29,553 nucleotides of DNA from Susulua sp964590995 (GCA_964590995.1 CAZPYY010000007.1:1-29553), one strand, 5' to 3'. Shown: positions 8,636 to 17,227, numbered from the stretch's first letter. Program-made: numbers and translations. The notes: generated by a model not told the origin, from the letters alone.

Positions 8636-10776
8636 TTAAAACACTCCTTTAATCCCCAGGTAAAGACCAGAAACATAATCATTAACAAACTAAGGCCTAC
8701 TCCTAAGAAAGGAATAAAAAGAATAGAAAAAGTAAAGGTCCCGATAGCGGCTCCAGCTAAATCAGCCATATAAATAGATGGTGCTAAGTCTTTAGGGTTG
8801 ATTTTATTAGCAAACCCGGTTAGAGAATTCCCTAACCGGGTAAAGATAAGTTTACTGAGCATAGGATATAAGGAGCCGGTAAGTATTCCTGATGAGAATG
8901 ATCCAAGATAAAAGATAAAATCAGCTTGGCAATGGCCATCTAAGGATTTTATCCCAGCCCAAAGCCCAACCAAAAAGAGAAACCAAAGAAGATAAAGAAA
9001 AGGTAGGGGCCTTCTAATTTTAAATATCTTATCGATTAATGAGTTAACCAAAAATGTACCGGTACTTAAGCCGGCCATGAATATTCCGACCAAAATGCCC
9101 AACTTCTGAAAAAGAGCTCCGGAGTAAAGCTGAAAGAGTACAAAAATCACCGCACTTAAGCCGATTGATGAAAAGCCAACTACTGCAGCATTAGGCAGCA
9201 GTAGGGGCTTTCGGCTCGAAAAACCAAGGCCGCTGGCAAGAAGAACTGCAATGATAAAAATAATAATCACTAGGCTTCTTACCATAGAGATATTTATTGA
9301 TATCCGCGGATAAAACTTTGCCTGCTCAATTAAAGAGTAATACAAAAACCCTAAAGGGTTAAAATCACTGTTTATATCAACCCTCCTATCAAGCGCCTCT
9401 TCAAGATAACCAATACGACCGGAATCAAGGGAGTCTCTGAGGTGATAAATTGTAAAATAATCAGTGGGGAGCTTTAAGCTTTCAAAATTTCTTATTAAAT
9501 CATCAGGGCTGATATTCTTATTTAAACTAGCAATAATAATCATTGAATCTAAAGGGATGAGCAGCCGGCCCTTAAAAACGCTCTCTAAGGTATTTATGAT
9601 GCAAGAGTTAAATCTAACAAATTGCGGGCTTAAGATATCAGCCTTGGAAGGGGTACGAAAAGAAAAAATGCCCTTATCATTCAAGCGCTCCTTGATGAGC
9701 TGGAAAAACTGGTAAGAGAAGTAGCGGTTAAAAGCTATACTTGAGGGAGCAGGTATGTTCATAATTATGCAATCATACTTCTCTTTAGTCTTGCTAAGGT
9801 AAAGGCGCGGGTCAGTAATAATAAAATTGGCCCCCTCTCTCTGAATAGCCTCTAATTTAGCTATGCTTAAGGATGAGAGAACAGGATTTAAATCTAAGCA
9901 ATCCAGGCTCCGTATTGGATATTTTAATATCTCTTGGATTTGACCGGAAAAATAGGGGCCGATAAAAAGGATATCCTTGGCTTTAGGATTAGCAGCAAGA
10001 ACGCTATGGATAAATTGCTCATTTCCAGCCTTATCTTCACTGGTAGCGATTAAAGAACCGTTTACATACAAAGATTCAACGCCAAATTTTTTTACCAGAA
10101 TAATCGGGCCATAACTCGAACCTCTAAGTTTAAGGATATCAGCTCCTTTTAGCTCAAGTTTTAAAATCGGCTTAAAACTAAAGAAAAAGACTATGGTTAA
10201 TAAAATTATTACTGAAGAATAAATTATCTTCTCTTTAAGTTCAACATCCAAGGCTATCAATAACAAGAAAGCTAAAATGGTAAAAACAAAGGGATTAGAG
10301 TATGAGGAAAAAAGAAAAGTAAAGGCAACTCCACCGATAAAAAACCCGATTGCCTCATAAGCAAAGAACTTTCCAAAGGTTTTTACCTTAGGCCGGTGCC
10401 TATCCAAATAGCGCCGGCTAAACGCCCGGAATGAGTAGCCGATTAGGAAACCAACCGGGCTGATAAGAAAAATTGCTGCGATAAAGACAAAACCTAAACT
10501 TGCGGCTTCATAGTAGCTTAGACCAACTAAAGACTTACTTAAATGGATAGCGCAAATTACCAGAGAATATACTATAGCAAAAAGTGACGAAATAAAGCCT
10601 GAACTTAAGGTCTTTTTCTTCTTTAAGAGAAGGCTTCCCAGGGAACAAGAGATAAGCCATACCCCGACCCCCAAAATAAGGCTAAGCTCATTCTTGGCTA
10701 AGGAATAAGTAAACTCCCTAAAAATTGTTAATTGAAATATCGAAGCAACTACCCCTAAAGCAATAAAGATAAGCAT
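8632..10776 (-). CDS. Polytopic membrane protein with spermidine-synthase-like domain
   Basis: I chose the ATG at 10776 (preceded by AAGGTG); a GTG at 10785 would add three residues. There are about seven transmembrane helices in residues 1-205, a Rossmann-type domain at about 215-465, then about seven more helices to residue 714, the layout of 'fused MFS/spermidine synthase' proteins. In the soluble domain the glycine-rich motif is degenerate ('ILFIGPYFSGQ'), the acidic nucleoside site reads 'LDLNP', and the catalytic region reads 'CIIMNIPAPSS', with N where polyamine synthases have aspartate. True aminopropyl transfer is therefore doubtful. It lies between the AmmeMemoRadiSam genes. Confidence 0.75.
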   Translation of the reverse strand: MLIFIALGVVASIFQLTIFREFTYSLAKNELSLILGVGVWLISCSLGSLLLKKKKTLSSGFISSLFAIVYSLVICAIHLSKSLVGLSYYEAASLGFVFIAAIFLISPVGFLIGYSFRAFSRRYLDRHRPKVKTFGKFFAYEAIGFFIGGVAFTFLFSSYSNPFVFTILAFLLLIALDVELKEKIIYSSVIILLTIVFFFSFKPILKLELKGADILKLRGSSYGPIILVKKFGVESLYVNGSLIATSEDKAGNEQFIHSVLAANPKAKDILFIGPYFSGQIQEILKYPIRSLDCLDLNPVLSSLSIAKLEAIQREGANFIITDPRLYLSKTKEKYDCIIMNIPAPSSIAFNRYFSYQFFQLIKERLNDKGIFSFRTPSKADILSPQFVRFNSCIINTLESVFKGRLLIPLDSMIIIASLNKNISPDDLIRNFESLKLPTDYFTIYHLRDSLDSGRIGYLEEALDRRVDINSDFNPLGFLYYSLIEQAKFYPRISINISMVRSLVIIIFIIAVLLASGLGFSSRKPLLLPNAAVVGFSSIGLSAVIFVLFQLYSGALFQKLGILVGIFMAGLSTGTFLVNSLIDKIFKIRRPLPFLYLLWFLFLVGLWAGIKSLDGHCQADFIFYLGSFSSGILTGSLYPMLSKLIFTRLGNSLTGFANKINPKDLAPSIYMADLAGAAIGTFTFSILFIPFLGVGLSLLMIMFLVFTWGLKECFN

Positions 10777-10818
10777 AGACAACACCTTATTTTTCTCTTA
10801 TATTATTTTATAGCAGAG
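10777..10818. promoter_or_regulatory. Divergent AT-rich intergenic region with shared promoter
   Basis: Only 42 bases separate the two divergent membrane-protein genes. TATTATTTTATAG-type -10 sequences can be read on both strands, so transcription of both genes probably starts here from overlapping promoters. Confidence 0.35.
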
Positions 10819-11466
10819 ATGAGGGAAAATCTATACTATTTATTCATTAGTGGTTTGATCTTAGGTTCGGGCCCTTGCCTAAGTTTATGCGCTCCGGTGC
10901 TTGTAAGCTATAGTGCCATATATAAAAAAAGTCTAAAAGATTCTTTTCTCGCTTATTTAGTATTCGCTTTATTTAAACTTATCGGATATTGTATCTTAGG
11001 TTTATTGTGCGCTCTCGGGGTTAAAATCATAAACAGCCCCCTGGGGCAAAAGTATCTAGATTCTATCTACCTTGTTGTCGGGTCTTTCATTATTCTGATT
11101 GGAATAACAACTATTTTTTATGAAGGGAACAAGCTAAATCCCCTCTGCAGCTGGATACACAGGGGGAATATCAGAAATGTGGGCATCTTAGGGCTTTTAA
11201 TCGGATTAGCCCCTTGCCTGCCGCTTCTTGGAATATTAAATTACATCATCCTTATCTCTGATTCCTTTCTTAAGACGATCGGCTTCTGTATAGTATTCGG
11301 TTTAGGAACAATTACCTCGCCGCTATTTCTTATGGTAATGCTCTCAGGCAGACTCAGTGAGGCCGTTTCAAAAAATAATAAGTTAAAAATCGCAATTAGA
11401 ATTCTTTGCGGAGTGATTATTCTATTCTTGGGAGGAAAAATTACTCTCCAAACACTTCTGCGCTAA
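10819..11466 (+). CDS. DsbD_2/CcdA-like cysteine membrane protein (TauE/SafE-related)
   Basis: A 215-residue protein with six probable transmembrane helices in two halves. Each half begins with a proline-flanked cysteine motif: C20/C24 in 'GSGPCLSLCAPVL' and C133 in 'GLAPCLPLLGIL'. This matches the DsbD transmembrane/CcdA superfamily, which passes reducing equivalents across the membrane by thiol exchange. The CxxxC in the first motif is closest to the DsbD_2 branch. Its last 26 bp overlap convergently with the Memo-AMMECR1 gene. It could supply electrons to an exported partner, but that role is inferred from context. Confidence 0.75.
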   Translation: MRENLYYLFISGLILGSGPCLSLCAPVLVSYSAIYKKSLKDSFLAYLVFALFKLIGYCILGLLCALGVKIINSPLGQKYLDSIYLVVGSFIILIGITTIFYEGNKLNPLCSWIHRGNIRNVGILGLLIGLAPCLPLLGILNYIILISDSFLKTIGFCIVFGLGTITSPLFLMVMLSGRLSEAVSKNNKLKIAIRILCGVIILFLGGKITLQTLLR

Positions 11467-12940
11467 AAATATAAATATCGCACTTCCCATTCTTCCAAGC
11501 GCCTGAGTCCATTCCAGCTTTCTGGCCGCAAAGACTATTCATAAACTCATCCCTACTCCAACCAGTCTCAGTTGCTACTTGCGGCAGATACACTCCGCTT
11601 CTATAGGCATCCCTTACTAAAACCCCGTGTTTGCCTAAGATTATCTCATCGGTATCGGTAATCTGCTTTAAGGGAGAGAGAACCGAGATTTCAATATCAA
11701 TATCTTTTAACTCATCCTTAGTTACGGTCTTAAAACGGAAATCCTGAGTTGCTGCGGCAATAGCCATATCTCTTACCCCAAAATAAAGGGGTTTGGTACC
11801 AATGATATTTCCAATACAGCCGCGTAGTTGGTGGTTTTGACGCAAGGTAACAAAAACACCCATTACCTCTTGCAAAGTTTCATCGCTACTATCTCTTTCT
11901 AAGGGTTTTCCTTCATCGAGATAAAAGGTAATCGTATCCCGGGCTAACTTTAGTAATTCCTTTCTTTGTTTGGTATTAAGAAGCTCTTCCATCTCTTTAC
12001 TCTCCTCTACCCCGCCCTTCCTTACCGTACCCGAACTATCTGTCCTAGGCAGGACAGGGTTTCTTCCATCTCTTACCATTACCGCGCTCAGATAGCCTAC
12101 AACTCTGCTCTCATCACCACCAGCTTCAGCTGAAGTTGACTCCTTAAGAACCTTTAGTTTATCTGCCCCTAACTTTTTTGCCGCAATCATTACTGAGGTT
12201 ACTGCACCCAAGCCACACATACGATTCCATCCAGACGTGAACAAATCTTCCGGATTCATCTTCTCAAGTAACTTCACGGTCTCCTGATCAACTCTTACTG
12301 CCTTAGCCAAGGGTAGATAATGACTCATGTCAGTACTGGCAATAATCAGGTAATTGCTCTCATTCCTTAAGGTTTCAGCAAGAGCCTGGCCCAATACCTG
12401 AGCGTTCTCCCAACTCTGGCGTCCTAAAACTAATAATAAGGCTTTCGGTTGATCAAAAAATGCCTGAATAAAGGGTATGATGAGCTCTACTGAGTTCTCA
12501 TTCTCAAAGGCTCTGGGGTAGGTAAAAATTTTCTTATCGGCCGAGGATATTTTTTTAGCTAATTCTTTGTCGATAGTTAGAGTTCCTAAGGGTGTTCTAA
12601 ATCCTTGGTAAGAAAAAACTGCTATACCGTCAAAATCAACTCTGTGGCTAAACCCGACCAAGATGACCTTATCAATTCTTTTACCCTCAAGAGCTTTAAA
12701 GCCGTAGGCTGACGTTTTCCCAGAGTAAATTAAACCAGCATGGGGCAAAATAAGGGCAATCGGCTCACCTTCTAAGGGTAATACTTTTGCCGAATTCAGG
12801 TAGTTGTTTATCTCTCTCCCAAGTATTTGGGGATCGCTCGAATACCAGGAACCGGCTAAATCAGCCTCCTTGATATCCTGGGCAAAAATACAGAGAGATA
12901 AAAGAAGGAAAAGCAGGAATAAGGGGATGATTTTAGCCAT
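11441..12940 (-). CDS. Memo-AMMECR1 fusion protein with signal peptide
   Basis: The start is the ATG at 12940 (AGG five bases upstream; a GTG directly precedes it). Residues 1-21 form a signal peptide (AKII, then a leucine-rich core, then 'IFA' before QD). Residues 25-285 are a Memo domain (AmmeMemoRadiSam protein B), with metal-site histidines H68 in 'ILPHAG' and H100 in 'VGFSHR' and a later 'MCGLGAV'. Residues 318-499 are an AMMECR1 domain (protein A) with the family motif 'LRGCIG'. Fusion of A and B is known in this family. Export is unusual and matches the signal sequence on the radical SAM partner. It follows the EF-Tu-like gene by about 30 bp and may share its transcript. Confidence 0.88.
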   Translation of the reverse strand: MAKIIPLFLLFLLLSLCIFAQDIKEADLAGSWYSSDPQILGREINNYLNSAKVLPLEGEPIALILPHAGLIYSGKTSAYGFKALEGKRIDKVILVGFSHRVDFDGIAVFSYQGFRTPLGTLTIDKELAKKISSADKKIFTYPRAFENENSVELIIPFIQAFFDQPKALLLVLGRQSWENAQVLGQALAETLRNESNYLIIASTDMSHYLPLAKAVRVDQETVKLLEKMNPEDLFTSGWNRMCGLGAVTSVMIAAKKLGADKLKVLKESTSAEAGGDESRVVGYLSAVMVRDGRNPVLPRTDSSGTVRKGGVEESKEMEELLNTKQRKELLKLARDTITFYLDEGKPLERDSSDETLQEVMGVFVTLRQNHQLRGCIGNIIGTKPLYFGVRDMAIAAATQDFRFKTVTKDELKDIDIEISVLSPLKQITDTDEIILGKHGVLVRDAYRSGVYLPQVATETGWSRDEFMNSLCGQKAGMDSGAWKNGKCDIYIFSAEVFGE

Positions 12941-12969
12941 CACTACCTATTCTTTTATGCCGTATTTGA

Positions 12970-13224
12970 TTAAAAGCTAAAGACCTCGCCTATTCTTATG
13001 TCTGAACGAATGAGGTATTTAACAGAGATATTGACCTTGTCGCCTTCGCAGGCCTCAAGGATCGGGTGGCCTTCTCTTTCAATCTTTACCACGGTAAACC
13101 TCTTGCCTCTTGCGGTAATACCTACTGCGCCTTCTCTAATTTCGCCAGACTCAACAACTCCGGTAATAACTGAACTGACTCCGCCGATATTATAAAATTG
13201 TTTTACTACAAACTCTGCGCCCAT
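12970..13224 (-). CDS. EF-Tu domain-2-like beta-barrel mini-protein
   Basis: The 84 residues read as a free-standing translation-factor beta-barrel (GTP_EFTU_D2 type): 'GGVSSVITGVVESGEIREG' followed by 'ACEGDKVNISVKYL...IRIGEVFSF'. There is no GTPase domain. AGGAGG sits two bases before the ATG, an exceptionally strong ribosome site. It lies between the ATP-grasp gene (13 bp) and the Memo-AMMECR1 gene, apparently in one transcript. Function is unknown; it might be an RNA- or ribosome-binding accessory. Confidence 0.7.
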   Translation of the reverse strand: MGAEFVVKQFYNIGGVSSVITGVVESGEIREGAVGITARGKRFTVVKIEREGHPILEACEGDKVNISVKYLIRSDIRIGEVFSF

Positions 13225-13237
13225 AGCCCTCCTTTTA

Positions 13238-14251
13238 TTAGCTCATCCGCTCTAAGCCCAAATTTATTATCTTCTGAATCAGCTTGTTGTAAGAAATTCC
13301 AGCCTTAGCTGCTGATTGACCTAACTCATCATACTCATCTAAACAAGGATTAGCATTAGCTTCAATAATATATATCTTGGAATCAGAGGTTACCCTTATA
13401 TCAAAACGGGCATAACATTGCATATTTAGCACTTTATAGGCGCGCTTACAAACTTCCTCTACCTTCTCAGCTAAGCCATTAGGCAGCCTTCCGGCAAATT
13501 CATTCTTTATGCCCCACTTCTGACGATACTCATGGTCCCACTTTGCCTTATAGGTAGCTATTCTTGGTTCATCCTCGCCAAACTCCCCGAATTTCATCTC
13601 GCGCAAAGGAAACACCCTAACTCTTTTATTTCCTAATACACTTACGTAAAACTCTCTTCCATCGACATACTCCTCAACTATAGCACTATCTTTTATGCTC
13701 TCGTGAATGAATTTTACCCTCTCAATCATAGCTTCCTCACTATCTGCAACTGAAGCCTGAGATATACCTCGAGAAGCCTCCTCGTGAAGAGGCTTTACAA
13801 TAAGAGGAAGTTTAAGGCGCTTAGGTAACCATATTTTATGATTCTTGTAAAATGTATAGAAATGCGGGACCTTTATCTTGTGAAAACTTAAAATCTTCTT
13901 ACTTAAGGCCTTATTACCACAGATAAGTAAACTAGTTGCCGAAGCGCCAGTGTAGGGAATTCCCAGCATCTCTAATACTCCGGCAACATTTTTATCTAAG
14001 TGCGACTTCTGGTCAAAGACCTCAGCGGCATTGAAAATAATATCTGGCTTATTTTCTCTAACCTCCTCTAAGAGAAGATTAATGTCATTGAATAGCCCTA
14101 AAAGATTTACTTGGTGCCCGTTAGCTATAAGGGCATTATAAATATCAGACTCAGTACCCCAGTCAAGATCTTTGAATTCTTTTTTAAAATCATAACTCCG
14201 TGGTGTAAAATAAGGGCTATCAAAGAGTAGAAGAATCCTTAGCTTTTTCAT
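13238..14251 (-). CDS. ATP-grasp ligase of the D-alanine-D-alanine ligase type
   Basis: A 337-residue protein with an N-terminal preATP-grasp region (RILLLFDSPYFTPRSYD), a central ATP-binding lobe ('LPLIVKPLHEEASRG', 'IVEEYVDGREFYVSVLG') and the metal-binding C-terminal motif 'YARFDIRV...YIIEANANPCL'. These are features of D-Ala-D-Ala ligases, but the N-terminal half differs from Ddl proteins of cell-wall synthesis. It is therefore more likely a peptide or amino-acid ligase of unknown substrate. The neighbouring metallopeptidase suggests a make-and-cut pair acting on a peptide product, which is inference. Confidence 0.8.
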   Translation of the reverse strand: MKKLRILLLFDSPYFTPRSYDFKKEFKDLDWGTESDIYNALIANGHQVNLLGLFNDINLLLEEVRENKPDIIFNAAEVFDQKSHLDKNVAGVLEMLGIPYTGASATSLLICGNKALSKKILSFHKIKVPHFYTFYKNHKIWLPKRLKLPLIVKPLHEEASRGISQASVADSEEAMIERVKFIHESIKDSAIVEEYVDGREFYVSVLGNKRVRVFPLREMKFGEFGEDEPRIATYKAKWDHEYRQKWGIKNEFAGRLPNGLAEKVEEVCKRAYKVLNMQCYARFDIRVTSDSKIYIIEANANPCLDEYDELGQSAAKAGISYNKLIQKIINLGLERMS

Positions 14252-14333
14252 CTTTTACCTATAATAGTTCTTGCATGCTCTTATTACCTCTTTTCATTTT
14301 AAAACTTTATTGTACAGCCTATGCCTTTAATGG

Positions 14334-14393
14334 ATACAATATGCGGTTGAGGCTTAGCCACAACCGACTGGCCGCTTTTGGCGAAGATTGTAT
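14334..14393 (-). other. Structured intergenic element between metallopeptidase and ATP-grasp genes
   Basis: ATACAAT at 14334-14340 pairs with ATTGTAT at 14387-14393. Inside is a strong hairpin: CGGTTG (14344-14349), A, GGC, loop TTA, GCC, A, CAACCG (to 14366). A weaker GCC/GGC stem follows near 14371. The outer stem abuts the TGA of the metallopeptidase. There is no U-run, so this is not a classic terminator; it may be a leader structure or a processed RNA. Confidence 0.45.
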
Positions 14394-15437
14394 TCATCTT
14401 TCGCGGCTAAACTCTCCGGTATAGAGATAATTCATAACTAGGGCGGTAATATAAGTAGAGATTCTTAATACCGCTAAAGATTCAGACTCGCCAGATAGAA
14501 GCCCCAAAGCTTTACAACGCTGAATTATAGTATCTAAAAGATCATTTATAATATACTTTTTCTCGCCGGTCCACTTAGCTGCATTATTTAGGATATCTCT
14601 TTTGTATCTTCGTATGGTACTGGCAGCTAACATTTCTTTATTCTTCTTGTTAGAGCTACGCTCAGAGGGGTCTATAAATACAAATATCTTCTTTAAGTTA
14701 GAATCATGAAAGTCAGGAAAATCCTCCATATATGAGTGGCGCTTCTTCTTGTAGAAGTTTTTCAAAGTTATCCGCATTCGCGAAGCCTCCCAGTACTTTT
14801 TACCCTTCTTAACCAACGGCTCTTTGTCTTTGATTCCACTCATTAACTCATCTACATAGTTAAGCTTCTCTATTGCCTTCCATCCTTTATATTGGGCCTG
14901 CCACTTTAAGTTAGGCGTAAGCCAGACCGCAAAGGTCTCAGCAAAATCCTCATCAGGGTGATATTGAGCATAGTAATCCTCTAAGTGCCTTACAAAATTC
15001 CTACTATAAGGACGAAAACGGTAGGTATCATCATACTCCTTGGAGAATCGGCCAAAAATCTTCTGCCATTTCTTTCTCCGATATAATTTGTAGGCATAAT
15101 TTAACGCATGGCCGGTTTCATGGCGCAATAGCTTCATACACCATGAGCGGGTAGACCCTTCAGCATCTAAGACCATTTTCTTCTCTAACTTAATTAAGGC
15201 CGGGTGAGCCAGGAAGAAAGGAATCCCGACCACTGGTTCCTTGTCAGGAGTAAGCCACTCATCAGCCAAATAACAAGGGGGCTTAAAATAAAATCCTTTA
15301 TCCTCTAGCTCCTGATAAAGTTCTTTCACGCACTCTTCTAACCATATCCCTTCTAGGCTCAAGGGCAGTTCACAAACCTTTAGGCTAAGAAGCTCTTCCT
15401 CAGAAAGTCTTGATAAATTGATACTCCTCTTAGGCAT
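14394..15437 (-). CDS. Putative zinc metallopeptidase (HExxH)
   Basis: A 347-residue soluble protein with the zinc motif H106-E107-T-G-H110 in 'LLRHETGHALNYAY'. A downstream glutamate in 'DEDFAETFAVWL' is a likely third ligand. This resembles the 'putative zinc-binding metallopeptidase' (Peptidase_Mx-like) group. No signal peptide is seen, so it is probably cytoplasmic. It sits 3 bp after the lipoprotein gene and about 140 bp before the ATP-grasp gene. Substrate is unknown. Confidence 0.75.
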   Translation of the reverse strand: MPKRSINLSRLSEEELLSLKVCELPLSLEGIWLEECVKELYQELEDKGFYFKPPCYLADEWLTPDKEPVVGIPFFLAHPALIKLEKKMVLDAEGSTRSWCMKLLRHETGHALNYAYKLYRRKKWQKIFGRFSKEYDDTYRFRPYSRNFVRHLEDYYAQYHPDEDFAETFAVWLTPNLKWQAQYKGWKAIEKLNYVDELMSGIKDKEPLVKKGKKYWEASRMRITLKNFYKKKRHSYMEDFPDFHDSNLKKIFVFIDPSERSSNKKNKEMLAASTIRRYKRDILNNAAKWTGEKKYIINDLLDTIIQRCKALGLLSGESESLAVLRISTYITALVMNYLYTGEFSRER

Positions 15438-15440
15438 CTA

Positions 15441-16052
15441 TTATTTTGTTCTTATTAATTTTATGCAATCAAAGTAATAAACCCCTCTGCCGATTATCCG
15501 GGGCTCAAATTGAAAACTCATAATCGGGAAATCTAAGACTTGGTTTCCCTCGGAGTCTTCAGGCTGCCAATCTCCCCGGGGAAAGAATTCTGCCAAGGGA
15601 CAAATTACCTCTTTCCAACCTGATTTGTCATCATCGAGAAAGAACCGCCAAAGTTCGCCCCGGGAATCTTTTATATCAAAAGCAATAACCCCGCCCGAGC
15701 TGCGCCCATACATAGATAAACTAAAAGCATTATATTCCGGCCATTTAATATCCTGGGGCGATACCTCCCATTTAGCTGCGCCTTTTATGTCTAGGCCATA
15801 GCCCCTTGCTACCCACATATAACCTGAAGGATTTAACTGATAGTCTAATTTTAAAGATTGTTCTCCACAGGCCTTTATATCCTGGCTAGCGGTTACTTTT
15901 AGAAAGGAGTTCTCTGAAGAACCAAAATCAACGGTTTCCTTATTTATCCGGCCTTCAAAGCTATCAAGCAAAAGCTCAGACGGCCCCTTAGCGCAATTAG
16001 AGGAGAAAACAAGAAATAAGCTTATAAATAAAGGGATAAATCTATATCGCAT
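15441..16052 (-). CDS. Lipoprotein with carbohydrate-binding-like beta-sandwich
   Basis: A 203-residue protein. The hydrophobic signal ends in the lipobox-like 'VFSSNC', with C20 as the lipidated residue. The mature part contains 'DSFEG', 'GEQSLKLDY', 'YNAFSLSMYG' and 'YYFDCIKLIRTK', a pattern seen in CBM11/CIA30-type beta-sandwiches. It is probably anchored in the outer membrane or on the periplasmic side. The start follows mnmA by about 80 bp of repeat-like sequence. Ligand is not known. Confidence 0.7.
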   Translation of the reverse strand: MRYRFIPLFISLFLVFSSNCAKGPSELLLDSFEGRINKETVDFGSSENSFLKVTASQDIKACGEQSLKLDYQLNPSGYMWVARGYGLDIKGAAKWEVSPQDIKWPEYNAFSLSMYGRSSGGVIAFDIKDSRGELWRFFLDDDKSGWKEVICPLAEFFPRGDWQPEDSEGNQVLDFPIMSFQFEPRIIGRGVYYFDCIKLIRTK

Positions 16053-16079
16053 AATCTAACCTATCGGTTATTATAGCAC

Positions 16080-16130
16080 AAAAGCCTAAAAGCGTAAAAC
16101 TTAAAGCGTAAAACGTAAAATTAAAAATTA
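16080..16130. repeat. Degenerate AAGCGTAAAAC-type short tandem repeats
   Basis: Between mnmA and the lipoprotein gene the sequence is made of variants of AAAGCGTAAAAC and CGTAAAA in near-tandem order. The repeat character seems to extend into the mnmA 3' end, where the protein tail becomes a low-complexity KAKSEKRKTKN. Confidence 0.55.
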
Positions 16131-16132
16131 TT

Positions 16133-17227
16133 TCAGTTTTTAGTTTTTCTCTTTTCACTTTTCGCTTTCTCAATGATTCCGCCACCAAGGAGCAGATCCT
16201 TGTGGTAGAAAGCTGCCAATTGCCCGGGGGCGATAGCATCAATCTTCTTAGCTAGCTTTACCTCAACAGCCTTATCCTTAATTTTTAAGGTACAGGCAAT
16301 ATTAGAAGAGTTATAGCGGACCTTTACAGTGATACTCTTTACCTTCCTGCCCACGGACAGGTATTTCTTAAAAGGATAGAGCCAATTAAGGGAGCCAACC
16401 GTAAAGGTATCTTTTCGTAGGAAATTACGTTCACCAACAATAACACTATTATCTTTATTGTCAATACCAGTAACATAGAGGGGCTCCTTCCAGGCAACTC
16501 CTAAGCCGCTTCTCTGGCCATAGGTATAGCGGTAGATCCCTTTATGCCGGCCCAAAATCTCTCCACTTATATATTTTATCTCTCCAGAATATTTATAGTA
16601 ATCGCTGCGGTTCTTTTCAATAAACTCTCGATAACTCTTCTCTCTAACAAAACAAACATCCTGGCTCTCTTTTCGCTCTTTATATATAATCTTTTTGCTC
16701 TTAGCGATTCTCTTAACCTCACTCTTAGTATAATTACCCAAGGGAAAGACCAAATGTTTTAAAACTGATGGATTTAATAAGGCTAAGAAGTACTCTTGGG
16801 ATTTTTTCCTGTCTTTACCGCTTTTAAGCAAGTATGCTTTACCCTTCTTAATTATACGAGCATAGTGGCCAGTAGCTAAGTAATCAAAACCTAAAGATTT
16901 TAGCTTCTCTAAAAAGCTTCCGAACTTGATTAGGCGATTACAATAAGCACAGGGATTAGGGGTCAAGCCTTGAAGGTAGCTATCGATAAAACAATTGATG
17001 ATTTTCTTCCGGAATAGTTCTCCGGCATCTAAAACATAGTGGGGAATATCTAGCTCAGAGCATAACCGCCTGGCCTGATCTAAACTATCTAAATCACAAC
17101 AGCGATTCTCTTCAGGGTAAAATTTAAGGGTAAAACCGAACACATCCCAGCCTTTTCTCTTCAAGAGATAGGCGGCAAGAGAAGAGTCAACCCCCCCACT
17201 TAAACCTACAGCGATTCTTTTCTTCAT
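16133..17227 (-). CDS. mnmA: tRNA-specific 2-thiouridylase MnmA
   Basis: A 364-residue enzyme that thiolates U34 of Lys, Glu and Gln tRNAs in the cytoplasm. Visible are the PP-loop SGGVDSS (10-16) for ATP, the nucleophile C96 in 'NPCAYCNRLIKF', the second catalytic cysteine C192 in 'SQDVCFV', the 'ATGHYARI' segment and the C-terminal barrel ('YTYGQRSGLGV', 'APGQLAAFY'). The ATG overlaps the iscU stop by 4 bp, so sulfur donor and acceptor enzymes are co-expressed. The last residues (EKAKSEKRKTKN) look like a repeat-derived extension. Confidence 0.95.
   Translation of the reverse strand: MKKRIAVGLSGGVDSSLAAYLLKRKGWDVFGFTLKFYPEENRCCDLDSLDQARRLCSELDIPHYVLDAGELFRKKIINCFIDSYLQGLTPNPCAYCNRLIKFGSFLEKLKSLGFDYLATGHYARIIKKGKAYLLKSGKDRKKSQEYFLALLNPSVLKHLVFPLGNYTKSEVKRIAKSKKIIYKERKESQDVCFVREKSYREFIEKNRSDYYKYSGEIKYISGEILGRHKGIYRYTYGQRSGLGVAWKEPLYVTGIDNKDNSVIVGERNFLRKDTFTVGSLNWLYPFKKYLSVGRKVKSITVKVRYNSSNIACTLKIKDKAVEVKLAKKIDAIAPGQLAAFYHKDLLLGGGIIEKAKSEKRKTKN

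Noticed and set aside
14259..14297. 12-codon leader peptide upstream of the ATP-grasp gene
   Set aside because: No ribosome site, no regulatory codon run; too short to support.
16042..16242. Open frame of 66 codons overlapping mnmA
   Set aside because: Lies in another frame within mnmA and repeat sequence; no independent support.
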